Of a DNA stretch of 64,000 nt, positions 44,216-51,861 are shown one piece after another. The first letter of the stretch is position 1, and every line of letters begins with the position of its first letter. Source of the stretch: Sphingopyxis italica (GTDB lineage: Bacteria; Pseudomonadota; Alphaproteobacteria; Sphingomonadales; Sphingomonadaceae); NCBI RefSeq assembly GCF_011926545.1, contig NZ_JAATIT010000004.1:186001-250000 (forward strand), written 5' to 3'. The notes beneath the pieces are model-generated. The model did no database searches and was not told where the DNA came from. It was given only the letters and a program-made list of their open reading frames with translations. A program made the translations under genes and the position numbers.

Positions 44216-44315
44216 CTCCTGCGAAGGCAGGGGCCCATCTTCCGGCCGTGAGTTGCTGAACCGATGGGCGCTGAGTTCGGACGGTCGATGATGGGCCCCT
44301 GCCTTCGCAGGGGCA
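44216..44315. repeat. Intergenic inverted repeat, GCGAAGGCAGGGGCCCATC family, copy 1
   Basis: The left arm CTCCTGCGAAGGCAGGGGCC.. (44216-44239) and its complement (44289-44315) flank a 49-bp loop. It falls in the gap between nth and the M20 peptidase. The second copy is at 45747-45850 with the same arms and an unrelated loop. Confidence 0.85.
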
Positions 44316-44367
44316 CAGCAAATTCTGATGCTTGCGCAACCTAGCGGACTCGCCATAGTCGGTTGCC

Positions 44368-45741
44368 ATGCGCAACCTTACCGCTCCGCTCGCCCTCGCC
44401 GCCGCCCTGCTCGCCGCCGCGCCCGTCCACGCCAAGCCCGCCGATCCCGACGTGGCGAAGAAGATTCTCAAGGACAGCGTCGCGATCCCGACCGTCGAGG
44501 GCCGTGGCAAGGTGCCCGAACTCGCGGCCTATTATGCGGGGGTGCTCAAGGCGGCGGGCTATGCCGACAGCGACATCGAAATCACCCCGATGGGGGAGAC
44601 CGCGACCTTCGCCGCGACGCTCGCCGGCACGACGAAGCAAAAGCCGATCGTGCTGCTCGGCCATATGGACGTCGTCGAGGCCGACCCCAAGGACTGGACG
44701 CGCGACCCCTTCGTGCCGGTCGAGGAGAATGGCTATATTTTCGGGCGCGGGTCGGAGGACAACAAGTTTGACATCGCGATGATGGTCGCGACGATGGCGC
44801 AGCTGAAACAGGACGGCTTCAAGCCGAAGCGGTCGATCATCCTGCTTTTGTCGGGCGACGAGGAAACCTCGATGACGACGACGCGCGCGCTTGCCGCCAA
44901 ATATAAGAATGCCGAATTTGCATTGAACGGCGATGGTGGCGGCGGGCTGATCGCCGAGGACGGCAAGCCGCAATATTACGGGCTGCAGGCGGGCGAAAAG
45001 ACCTATGCCGACTTCACGCTCGAAGTCACCAATCCCGGCGGCCACAGCTCGCGTCCTTCGGACGTCAATGCGATCGTCCAGCTCGCGAATGCGCTCGCCA
45101 AGGTCGGCGCCTATCGCTTCGCGCCGCAGCAGAATGAGCTGACCAAGGTCGGCATGCCGATCGTCGCCGATCAGGTCGGCGGCGAGATCGGCGCGGCATT
45201 GAAGGCCTTCGCCGCCAACCCCGCCGACGCGGCGGCCATCGCGAAGATCCGCGCCGAGCCCGAATATGTCGGCCAGATCGGCACCACTTGCGTGCCGACG
45301 CTGGTCAAGGGCGGCCATGCCGAAAATGCGCTGCCCCAGCGCGCCACCGCGAACATCAACTGCCGCATTTTTCCGGGTGTCGCGGTCGAAGCGGTTCGCG
45401 CCGAGCTCGAAAAGATCATCGCCGACCCCGCGGTCAAGGTGAACACCGATCCCGACGCCAGCGCCAGCGACGCCTCGCCGCTGCGCCCCGACGTCATGGC
45501 GGCGGTGACGAAGGCGGTGCACGCCCGCGCGCCCGGCCTGCCGATCATCCCGTCGATGAGTGCGGGCGCGACCGATAGCTATCATTTCCGCGCGCAAGGC
45601 GTGCCGAGCTACGGCGTCGCGGGGCTCTTCTCGAAAGCGAGCGACAGCTTCGCCCACGGCCTCAACGAGCGCGTCCCCGTCGCCGCGATCGCCCCCGCGC
45701 TCGCGCATTGGGATAGCCTGCTGCGCGATTTGTCGAAATGA
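44368..45741 (+). CDS. Exported M20-family metallopeptidase
   Basis: A 457-residue zinc peptidase with signal peptide (cleavage near VHAKP). Metal and catalytic motifs: LLGHMDVVEADPKDW, FGRGSEDNKFD, LSGDEETSM, LNGDGGGG and the late SFAHGLNERVP. The dimerisation domain lies at about 210-340 (NPGGHSSRPSD). Probably a periplasmic carboxypeptidase or dipeptidase; substrate unknown. It is bracketed by two copies of the same inverted-repeat family (44216-44315 and 45747-45850). Confidence 0.9.
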   Translation: MRNLTAPLALAAALLAAAPVHAKPADPDVAKKILKDSVAIPTVEGRGKVPELAAYYAGVLKAAGYADSDIEITPMGETATFAATLAGTTKQKPIVLLGHMDVVEADPKDWTRDPFVPVEENGYIFGRGSEDNKFDIAMMVATMAQLKQDGFKPKRSIILLLSGDEETSMTTTRALAAKYKNAEFALNGDGGGGLIAEDGKPQYYGLQAGEKTYADFTLEVTNPGGHSSRPSDVNAIVQLANALAKVGAYRFAPQQNELTKVGMPIVADQVGGEIGAALKAFAANPADAAAIAKIRAEPEYVGQIGTTCVPTLVKGGHAENALPQRATANINCRIFPGVAVEAVRAELEKIIADPAVKVNTDPDASASDASPLRPDVMAAVTKAVHARAPGLPIIPSMSAGATDSYHFRAQGVPSYGVAGLFSKASDSFAHGLNERVPVAAIAPALAHWDSLLRDLSK

Positions 45742-45746
45742 TCGCG

Positions 45747-45850
45747 TGTCCCTGCGAAGGCAGGGGCCCATCACCCGAGATGGCGTCCTAAACAGCCGCT
45801 TTGCGAAAGGACGCATCGGCCGATGATGGGCCCCTGCCTTCGCAGGGGCC
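45747..45850. repeat. Intergenic inverted repeat, GCGAAGGCAGGGGCCCATC family, copy 2
   Basis: The left arm GTCCCTGCGAAGGCAGGGGC.. (45747-45772) and its complement (45825-45850) surround a 52-bp loop unlike that of copy 1. It lies between the convergent M20 peptidase and TetR genes, touching the latter's stop, and may act as a two-way terminator. Confidence 0.85.
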
Positions 45851-45852
45851 GG

Positions 45853-46449
45853 CTAGCGAGGCAGCAATGCCGCGACCGCCCGCTCGACCATCTCGACCGC
45901 CGCCTCGGCGCCAAAGCTCGCCGCGTCGAGCGACAATTCGAGCCACAGCCCGTCGACCATCGCGGTCAGCATGATCGCGAGCCGTTCGGCATCGCGCGCA
46001 CCGCACGCTCGCAGCAATTCGCAAAGCCGGGCGCGATAGCCCGCGTAACTTGTCGCATGGATCGCCGACATGCGCGTATCGCTGCGCGCGAGCGCCCAGA
46101 AGGCGGTCCACGCGCCGAGCAGTTCGGGGTCGGTCACCGGCGGGCGGAAGCTGGCGGTGAGGTAGGCGGTCAGCCGCGCACGCGGGTCGCTGCCTGCGCT
46201 TTCGACCGCGTCGGCGAAAATCGCGTCCATCCGGTCGCTCGTCGCCTGATAGGTCGCGGCGACCAGATCGCCGATACCGCTGAAATAATGACGCAAAAGG
46301 CCGGGCGACACCCCCGCTTTCGCACAGATCGCACGGACGTTCGTCCCCACCAGCCCATGTTCGGCGAGCACCGCAGCGGTCGCCTCGATCAGGTCCGCCC
46401 GGCGGGCACCGGCGCTTTCGCGCGTAAAGGCTTGGCGAGCGGCGGTCAT
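45853..46449 (-). CDS. TetR-family repressor (BetI-like)
   Basis: A 198-residue regulator from ATG 46449. N-terminal helix-turn-helix: ADLIEATAAVLAEHGLVG, then NVRAICAKAGVSPGLLRHYF; the C-terminal ligand domain follows. ATG 46461 would add four residues but lies inside the palindrome at 46454-46469. The gene is divergent from the Rieske oxygenase with only 33 bp between starts, so it almost certainly controls that gene and itself. No ribosome site is visible upstream, so its mRNA may be leaderless. Inducer unknown. Confidence 0.85.
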   Translation of the reverse strand: MTAARQAFTRESAGARRADLIEATAAVLAEHGLVGTNVRAICAKAGVSPGLLRHYFSGIGDLVAATYQATSDRMDAIFADAVESAGSDPRARLTAYLTASFRPPVTDPELLGAWTAFWALARSDTRMSAIHATSYAGYRARLCELLRACGARDAERLAIMLTAMVDGLWLELSLDAASFGAEAAVEMVERAVAALLPR

Positions 46450-46453
46450 ATTG

Positions 46454-46469
46454 TTATACATATGTATAA
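46454..46469. promoter_or_regulatory. Palindromic operator between the TetR and Rieske genes
   Basis: TTATACATATGTATAA is a perfect 16-bp palindrome; two more pairs match outside one mismatch (20 of 22 overall). It fills the 33-bp gap between the divergent starts, the expected site for a TetR-type dimer. It is AT-only apart from its centre, unlike its surroundings. Confidence 0.75.
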
Positions 46470-46482
46470 TAAGGAACGATAC

Positions 46483-47664
46483 ATGGCAACTGCGCCCCTT
46501 CGCGATTCGAATATCGACCCGCTCGACGGTTGGTCGCTGCCCGCCTGGACCTATAGCGACCCAGATTTCCATGCGGTGGAAATGAAACGGATTTTCCGCC
46601 CGAGCTGGCAGGTCGTGTGCCACGACAGCGACATTCCGAACGTCGGCGACTGGCACAGCATCGATTATTGCGGCGAGAGCGTCATCGTCGTGCGCGGCGC
46701 CGACCGCATCGTCCGCGCCTTCACCAACGTCTGCCGCCACCGCGGCTCGCGCCTCGTCGATGGCGCGGCGGGTTGCGCGAAAAAGCTCGTTTGCCCCTAT
46801 CACGCGTGGACCTATGAACTTGATGGCCGCTTGGCGGGCGTCCCCGATTCGGCGAGCTATCCGACGCTCGACAAGGGCAAGGCGGGGCTCGTCCCCGTCG
46901 GGCTGGAGCAATGGCGCGGCTTCTGGTTCGTGCGGCTCGCCGACGATGGCGGCCCTTCGGTCGCCGCCATGATGGCGCCCTATGAAGCGCAGATCGCGCC
47001 CTATCGCTTCGAGGAGCTCGGCGCGCTCGGCCGCGTCACGCTCCGTCCGCGCGAGGTGAACTGGAAGAATGTCGGCGACAATTATTCGGACGGCCTCCAC
47101 ATCCCCGTCGCGCACCCCGGCCTCACCCGCCTGTTCGGCAAAAGCTATGGTGTCGAGGCCGAGGATAATGTCGACCGCATGTGGGGCGATCTGATCGACC
47201 GGCCGTCGGCGAACTGGTCCGAACGCATGTACCAGCGGCTGCTGCCGCCGGTCCCGCACTTGCCGCAAGCGAACCAGCGCCACTGGCTCTATTTCAAGCT
47301 GTGGCCCAATGTCGCCTTCGACATCTATCCCGACCAGATCGACTTCATGCAGTGGCTGCCGACCGGGCCGACGACGTGCCTGATCCGCGAGATCAGCTAT
47401 GTCCTCCCCGATGCCTATTCCCAGGAGCAGCGCCGCGAGATGAAGGCGGCGCGCTACCTCAACTGGCGCATCAACCGCCAGGTCAACGCCGAGGACACCG
47501 AACTGATCACGCGCGTGCAGTTGGGCATGGCGTCGAAGAGCTTCACCATGGGGCCGCTCAGCGACAAGGAAGTGTGCCTCAAGCATTTCTGTTCGCGGAT
47601 GCGCGAGATCATTCCCGAGGCGCGGCTGGAGAGGGCGCCGGCCGCAGGGTGGAGCAGGGCATGA
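46483..47664 (+). CDS. Rieske non-haem iron oxygenase, alpha subunit
   Basis: A 393-residue ring-hydroxylating-type oxygenase. The Rieske [2Fe-2S] site is C84-R-H86 with C104-P-Y-H107. The mononuclear iron site reads GDNYSDGLHIPVAH, giving bridging D203 and ligands H206 and H211 at the usual spacing. AAGGA lies 7 nt before ATG 46483. No beta subunit, ferredoxin or reductase is encoded nearby, so electrons must come from elsewhere. It may act on an aromatic or a quaternary amine; the BetI-like neighbour is only a weak hint. A dedicated inverted repeat separates it from the next gene. Confidence 0.9.
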   Translation: MATAPLRDSNIDPLDGWSLPAWTYSDPDFHAVEMKRIFRPSWQVVCHDSDIPNVGDWHSIDYCGESVIVVRGADRIVRAFTNVCRHRGSRLVDGAAGCAKKLVCPYHAWTYELDGRLAGVPDSASYPTLDKGKAGLVPVGLEQWRGFWFVRLADDGGPSVAAMMAPYEAQIAPYRFEELGALGRVTLRPREVNWKNVGDNYSDGLHIPVAHPGLTRLFGKSYGVEAEDNVDRMWGDLIDRPSANWSERMYQRLLPPVPHLPQANQRHWLYFKLWPNVAFDIYPDQIDFMQWLPTGPTTCLIREISYVLPDAYSQEQRREMKAARYLNWRINRQVNAEDTELITRVQLGMASKSFTMGPLSDKEVCLKHFCSRMREIIPEARLERAPAAGWSRA

Positions 47665-47675
47665 CAATAATATCC

Positions 47676-47755
47676 CCGTTCGCATCGAGCGAAGTCGAGA
47701 TGCCCATCGGTGGCGCGCGCCTTCGGGGTGTCTCGACTTCGCTCGACACGAACGG
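47676..47755. repeat. Intergenic inverted repeat, GAGCGAAGTCGAGA family, copy 2
   Basis: The left arm CCGTTCGCATCGAGCGAAGT.. (47676-47704) pairs with a right arm ending ..TCGACACGAACGG (47728-47755). Related to 42708-42788. It interrupts the otherwise tight Rieske-flavoprotein gene set, and its last bases (AACGG followed by AGG) contribute the ribosome-binding site of the next gene. Confidence 0.8.
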
Positions 47756-47763
47756 AGGTTAGC

Positions 47764-48984
47764 GTGGCAGATTCCCCACCAGTCATCATCGTCGGCGGCG
47801 GTCCCGCCGGTATGGTCGCGGGCCTGTTGCTCGCGCGCGCCGGTGTGCCCGTCACCGTCCTCGAAAAACACGCCGATTTCCTCCGCGACTTTCGCGGCGA
47901 CACCGTGCACCCCTCGACGCTCGAGCTGTTCAACGAGATCGGATTGCTCGATGAATTGCTGAAGGAACCGCACGCCGCGATCGACACGATGACGCTCAAT
48001 CTTCTGGGGGGCCAATATACGATCGCGACGATGAAGCATCTGCCCGTCGCGGCCCGCTTCGTCGCGATGATGCCGCAATGGGACCTGCTCGATTTCATCG
48101 CCGGGCAGGGCAGGCGTTACCCGACCTTCGACCTCCGCATGTCGACCGAGGCGACCGGGCTGACCTATAACGCCGCCGGGCGCGTCAGCGGCGTGACGCT
48201 GGCGGGCGGCGAGACCTTGTCCGCCCGACTCGTCATCGCCGCCGACGGGCGCCGTTCGGTGCTGCGCGACGCCGCCGAACTGCCGCTTGAGGATCTGGGT
48301 GCGCCGATGGACGTGCTGTGGTTCCGCGTGCCGGTGCCCGCGGGCATGGATATGTCGGAGGTCGCACTCGGCACGATCGACCGGCGCGGCATGGTCGTCG
48401 CGATCCCGCGCGGCGATTATTGGCAATGCGCGCAGGTGATCGAAAAGGGCGGCTTCGCGGCGATCGAGGCAAAGGGCATTGCCGCCTTCCGCGACAATAT
48501 AGTCGGCCTCGTCCCCGGCCTTGGCGCCGGGATCGATGCGATCGCCAGCTTTGACGACGTGAAATTGCTTACGGTCGCGCTCGACCGGCTGACGCGCTGG
48601 TCGCGCCCCGGCCTGCTCGCGATCGGCGACGCCGCGCACGCGATGTCACCCGTCGGCGGCGTCGGGATCAACCTCGCGGTGCAGGATGCGGTCGCGGCCG
48701 CGAACATTCTCGCCGCGCCGCTCGCCGCCGGCGCCGATCCCGACCCGTTGCTGACGAAGGTGCAGGAGCGCCGCTGGAAACCCACCACGCGGATGCAGGC
48801 GCTCCAGCGTTTCGCGCATCGGAATATCATCGAACCGATGCTGCGCGGTGAAATCACGCGCGTCCCGCTCGCGGTCCGCCTGCTCGACCGCATTCCGCTG
48901 CTTCGCCGTATCCCGGGCCGCATCCTCGGCCTCGGCTTCGGACGCCAGCATGTCCAATCCCCGCTCGCGAAAGAATTTCCATGA
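47764..48984 (+). CDS. FAD-dependent aromatic-type monooxygenase
   Basis: A 406-residue group-A flavoprotein hydroxylase (UbiH/PHBH-like). The FAD-binding start is VIIVGGGPAGMVAGLLLARAG, the DG motif is VIAADGRRSVLRD, and the GD motif is LLAIGDAAHAMSPVGGVGIN. GTG 47764 has GGAGG five bases upstream, formed at the edge of the inverted repeat. It overlaps the next gene by 4 bp (ATGA). Likely hydroxylates a product or co-substrate of the Rieske enzyme; the substrate is not deducible. Confidence 0.88.
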   Translation: MADSPPVIIVGGGPAGMVAGLLLARAGVPVTVLEKHADFLRDFRGDTVHPSTLELFNEIGLLDELLKEPHAAIDTMTLNLLGGQYTIATMKHLPVAARFVAMMPQWDLLDFIAGQGRRYPTFDLRMSTEATGLTYNAAGRVSGVTLAGGETLSARLVIAADGRRSVLRDAAELPLEDLGAPMDVLWFRVPVPAGMDMSEVALGTIDRRGMVVAIPRGDYWQCAQVIEKGGFAAIEAKGIAAFRDNIVGLVPGLGAGIDAIASFDDVKLLTVALDRLTRWSRPGLLAIGDAAHAMSPVGGVGINLAVQDAVAAANILAAPLAAGADPDPLLTKVQERRWKPTTRMQALQRFAHRNIIEPMLRGEITRVPLAVRLLDRIPLLRRIPGRILGLGFGRQHVQSPLAKEFP

Positions 48985-50585
48985 CCAAAGCCTATGACGC
49001 GCTGATCATCGGCGCTGGCCACAACGGCCTCGTCTGCGCCTTCTATCTCGCCCAGGCGGGGCTGAAGGTCCGCATCGTCGAGGCGCGCGACGTCGTCGGC
49101 GGCGCCGCGGTGACCGAGGAATTCGCGCCGGGGTTCCGCAATTCGGTCGCGAGCTACACCGTCAGCCTGCTCCAGCCGAAGGTGATCGCCGACATGAAGC
49201 TCGCGGACCATGGCTATCGCGTCATCGAACGCCCGATCAGCAACTTCCTGCCGCAGGAGGATGGAACCTATCTGAAGCTCGGCGGCGGGCTCGAACGCAC
49301 GCAGGCCGAATTCCGCAAATTCTCGGTCCGCGATGCCGAGATGCTGCCGCAATATTATGACGCGCTCGAAAATGTCGCCGAACTGCTCCGCGACCTCGCG
49401 CTCCGCGTCCCGCCCAATGTCGGCGAAGGGCTGCGGACGCTGCTCGACGGCGCGCGGCAGGGGCGGCGCTTCGCAGGGCTCAGCCTCGAACAGCAGCGCG
49501 ACGTGCTCGACCTGTTCACGAAATCGGCGCGCACGATGCTGGGCAGCTGGTTCGAAAGCGAGGCGGTCAAGGCCGCCTTCGGCTTCGACGCGGTGGTCGG
49601 CAATTACGCCAGCCCCGACACGCCGGGCAGCGCCTATGTCCTCCTCCACCACGTCTTCGGCGAGGTGAATGGCAAGAAGGGTGCATGGGGCCACAGCGTC
49701 GGCGGCATGGGCAAGATCACCGAGATCATGGCGAAGGTCTGCCGCGACATGGGTGTCGAGATCAGCCTCGAAAGCCCGGTCGACAAGGTCCTCGTCGACG
49801 GCGGCAAGGCGGTCGGGGTCAAGCTCGTGGGCGGCGAAGAGATCGCCGCAGCGCGCGTGATCGCCAACGTCGGACCGAAATTGCTCTACGAACGGATGAT
49901 CGACGCGGCCGACTTGCCACAGGACTTCCAGCGCCGGATCAGGGGCTTCAAGGCGGGCAGCGGCACCTTCCGTATGAATGTCGCGCTGTCCGAGCTGCCG
50001 AAGTTCACCTGCCTTCCCGAACCCGGCGAGCACCACCAGTCGGGGATCATTCTCGCGCCGACGCTCGACTATATGGACCGCGCCTTCCTCGACGCGAAGC
50101 AGTTCGGCTGGTCGAAGGCGCCGATCGTCGAGATGCTGATCCCCTCGACCGTCGACGACAGCCTTGCGCCTCCGGGTTGCCACGTCGCCAGCCTTTTCTG
50201 CCAGCAGTTCGCGCCTGAATTGCCGGGCGGCCGCGACTGGGATGACGAGGAAGAAGCCGCGGCCGACTGCATCATCGATACGGTCGAAAAACACGCCCCG
50301 GGTTTCCGCGCCAGCATCATCGCCCAGACGCGCCTGTCGCCCAAGGGGCTCGAACGCAAATTCGGCCTCGTCGGCGGCGACATCATGCACGGAAATATGA
50401 GCCTCGATCAGCTATGGGCCGCGCGCCCCGTGCTCGGCAACGGCGGCTATCGCGGGCCGGTGAAGAGCCTCTATATGTGCGGCGCGGGCACGCATCCGGG
50501 CGGCGGCGTCACCGGCGCGCCGGGGCATAATGCGGCGCAGGTCATCCTACGCGACCGGGGTTTCTTCGCGCCGCGCTGGCGCTGA
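48981..50585 (+). CDS. Phytoene-dehydrogenase-like NAD(P)/FAD oxidoreductase
   Basis: A 534-residue flavoprotein of the CrtI/PYROXD2 type. The N-terminus has the dinucleotide fold ALIIGAGHNGLVCAFYLAQAG and VEARDVVGGAAVTEEFAPGF; the C-terminus has LYMCGAGTHPGGGVTGAPGHNAA, diagnostic of the family. No carotenoid genes are near, so desaturation of phytoene is unlikely; it probably oxidises a substrate of this catabolic island. Its start overlaps the monooxygenase stop, and its last 39 bp overlap the convergent permease. Confidence 0.88.
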   Translation: MTKAYDALIIGAGHNGLVCAFYLAQAGLKVRIVEARDVVGGAAVTEEFAPGFRNSVASYTVSLLQPKVIADMKLADHGYRVIERPISNFLPQEDGTYLKLGGGLERTQAEFRKFSVRDAEMLPQYYDALENVAELLRDLALRVPPNVGEGLRTLLDGARQGRRFAGLSLEQQRDVLDLFTKSARTMLGSWFESEAVKAAFGFDAVVGNYASPDTPGSAYVLLHHVFGEVNGKKGAWGHSVGGMGKITEIMAKVCRDMGVEISLESPVDKVLVDGGKAVGVKLVGGEEIAAARVIANVGPKLLYERMIDAADLPQDFQRRIRGFKAGSGTFRMNVALSELPKFTCLPEPGEHHQSGIILAPTLDYMDRAFLDAKQFGWSKAPIVEMLIPSTVDDSLAPPGCHVASLFCQQFAPELPGGRDWDDEEEAAADCIIDTVEKHAPGFRASIIAQTRLSPKGLERKFGLVGGDIMHGNMSLDQLWAARPVLGNGGYRGPVKSLYMCGAGTHPGGGVTGAPGHNAAQVILRDRGFFAPRWR

Positions 50586-51857
50586 CCATCGCGTCCAGAT
50601 GTAGAGCGGCAGCCCCGCGACCATCAGGATCAGGCTCATCGCGCTGACCCCGATCCCGGCGCCCCACAGCGTCCATATCGCATAGGCGAGCCCCGCGAGC
50701 GCCACCGGGATCGCGACGCGCAAGCGCAGCGCCGCCGCGGCGCAGGCGAGGTAGAGCCACAAGGTCACCGAGGTCGAGAGGATCGCCATGAAGGTGAACA
50801 TCTCGCTGGTCGACTTGCTGTTGTTCAGGATGACGCAGCCGGTCGCGATCGCGCTCGATACGAGCAGCGCCGCGGCGGGGGTGCCGTGGCGGTTCGTCTT
50901 CGCGAACCAGGCGGGAAGCAGCCCCTGTTCGGCAAGGCGCGCGGGTTGTTCGGCCTGGATTAGCGTCCAGCCGTTGAGCGCGCCGAGCGCGCTCACCGCG
51001 GCAAAGGCGGCGATCCACACCGCTGGGCCGTGCCCCCAATAGGTTTCGGCGAACAGCGCGAAGGGCGCTTCCGACGTCGCGACCGCCGCGGCAGGGAGCA
51101 TCAGCGCGATCGCCGAACAGACGATCAGGTAGAGGACGCCGGTCGCGAGGGTGCCGATGATCGTCGCGCGCGGGATGGTGACCGTGGGGTTTGCCACCTT
51201 GTCGGCGGCGACGCTCGCCGATTCGAAACCGAGCAGCGCCCATAAAGTCAGGATCGCCGAGCCGCTGACCGCTGTGAGCGACAGGCCTTCGGCGGGGAAG
51301 GGGGTGATCGCCACGGGCTCGCCGCGTCCGAAAGCAATGGGGATCAGCACGACGATGGTGACGAGCGGGATCAGCTTGATCGCGAGCGTGACGATCTGGA
51401 AGCGCCCCGCCGCGCGCGCGCCCTGCCAGTTGATCGCGGTGACGAGCCAGATGAGCGCGATCGTCGAGATTGCCATATGATCGCCGAGCGCCGGCGCGAA
51501 GAGGCTGAGGAAGCTGACCGCCGCGACGGCAAGCGTCACATTGGCGGTCCACACCGACACCCAATAGGCCCAGCCGATCATAAAGCTGGGAACGCGCCCG
51601 AAGGCGCGCTCGACGAAGCCCGTCGGCCCGCTTGCGGCAGGAAAGGCGACGGTCAACCGGGCGATGACGAAAGCGAGCGCGAGCGCCCCCGCGATCGTGA
51701 TCGCCCACCCGGCGACGCCGTTCCAGCCGAAGGGCGCGAGGCTGGCGGGGAGCAGGAACACCCCCGACCCGATCATATTGCCCATGACGAGCGCGATGCA
51801 CATCGTAAGGCCGAGCTTGCGGCCCGGCCTTTCGCTGCCGGTCGAAAGTTCGGTCAC
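50547..51857 (-). CDS. APC-family amino-acid/polyamine permease
   Basis: A 436-residue membrane protein with about 12 hydrophobic helices. The first helix carries the substrate-binding motif GNMIGSGVFLLPASLAPFG, and WALLGFESASVAADKVANP is typical of the AdiC/PotE-like APA group. GTG 51857 is 5 bp after the TonB receptor stop, with AAGGAA inside the receptor's last codons, so the two form an operon. Probable import of a cationic or amino compound; substrate unknown. Confidence 0.9.
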   Translation of the reverse strand: MTELSTGSERPGRKLGLTMCIALVMGNMIGSGVFLLPASLAPFGWNGVAGWAITIAGALALAFVIARLTVAFPAASGPTGFVERAFGRVPSFMIGWAYWVSVWTANVTLAVAAVSFLSLFAPALGDHMAISTIALIWLVTAINWQGARAAGRFQIVTLAIKLIPLVTIVVLIPIAFGRGEPVAITPFPAEGLSLTAVSGSAILTLWALLGFESASVAADKVANPTVTIPRATIIGTLATGVLYLIVCSAIALMLPAAAVATSEAPFALFAETYWGHGPAVWIAAFAAVSALGALNGWTLIQAEQPARLAEQGLLPAWFAKTNRHGTPAAALLVSSAIATGCVILNNSKSTSEMFTFMAILSTSVTLWLYLACAAAALRLRVAIPVALAGLAYAIWTLWGAGIGVSAMSLILMVAGLPLYIWTRWSAPARREETPVA

Positions 51858-51861
51858 CCGG

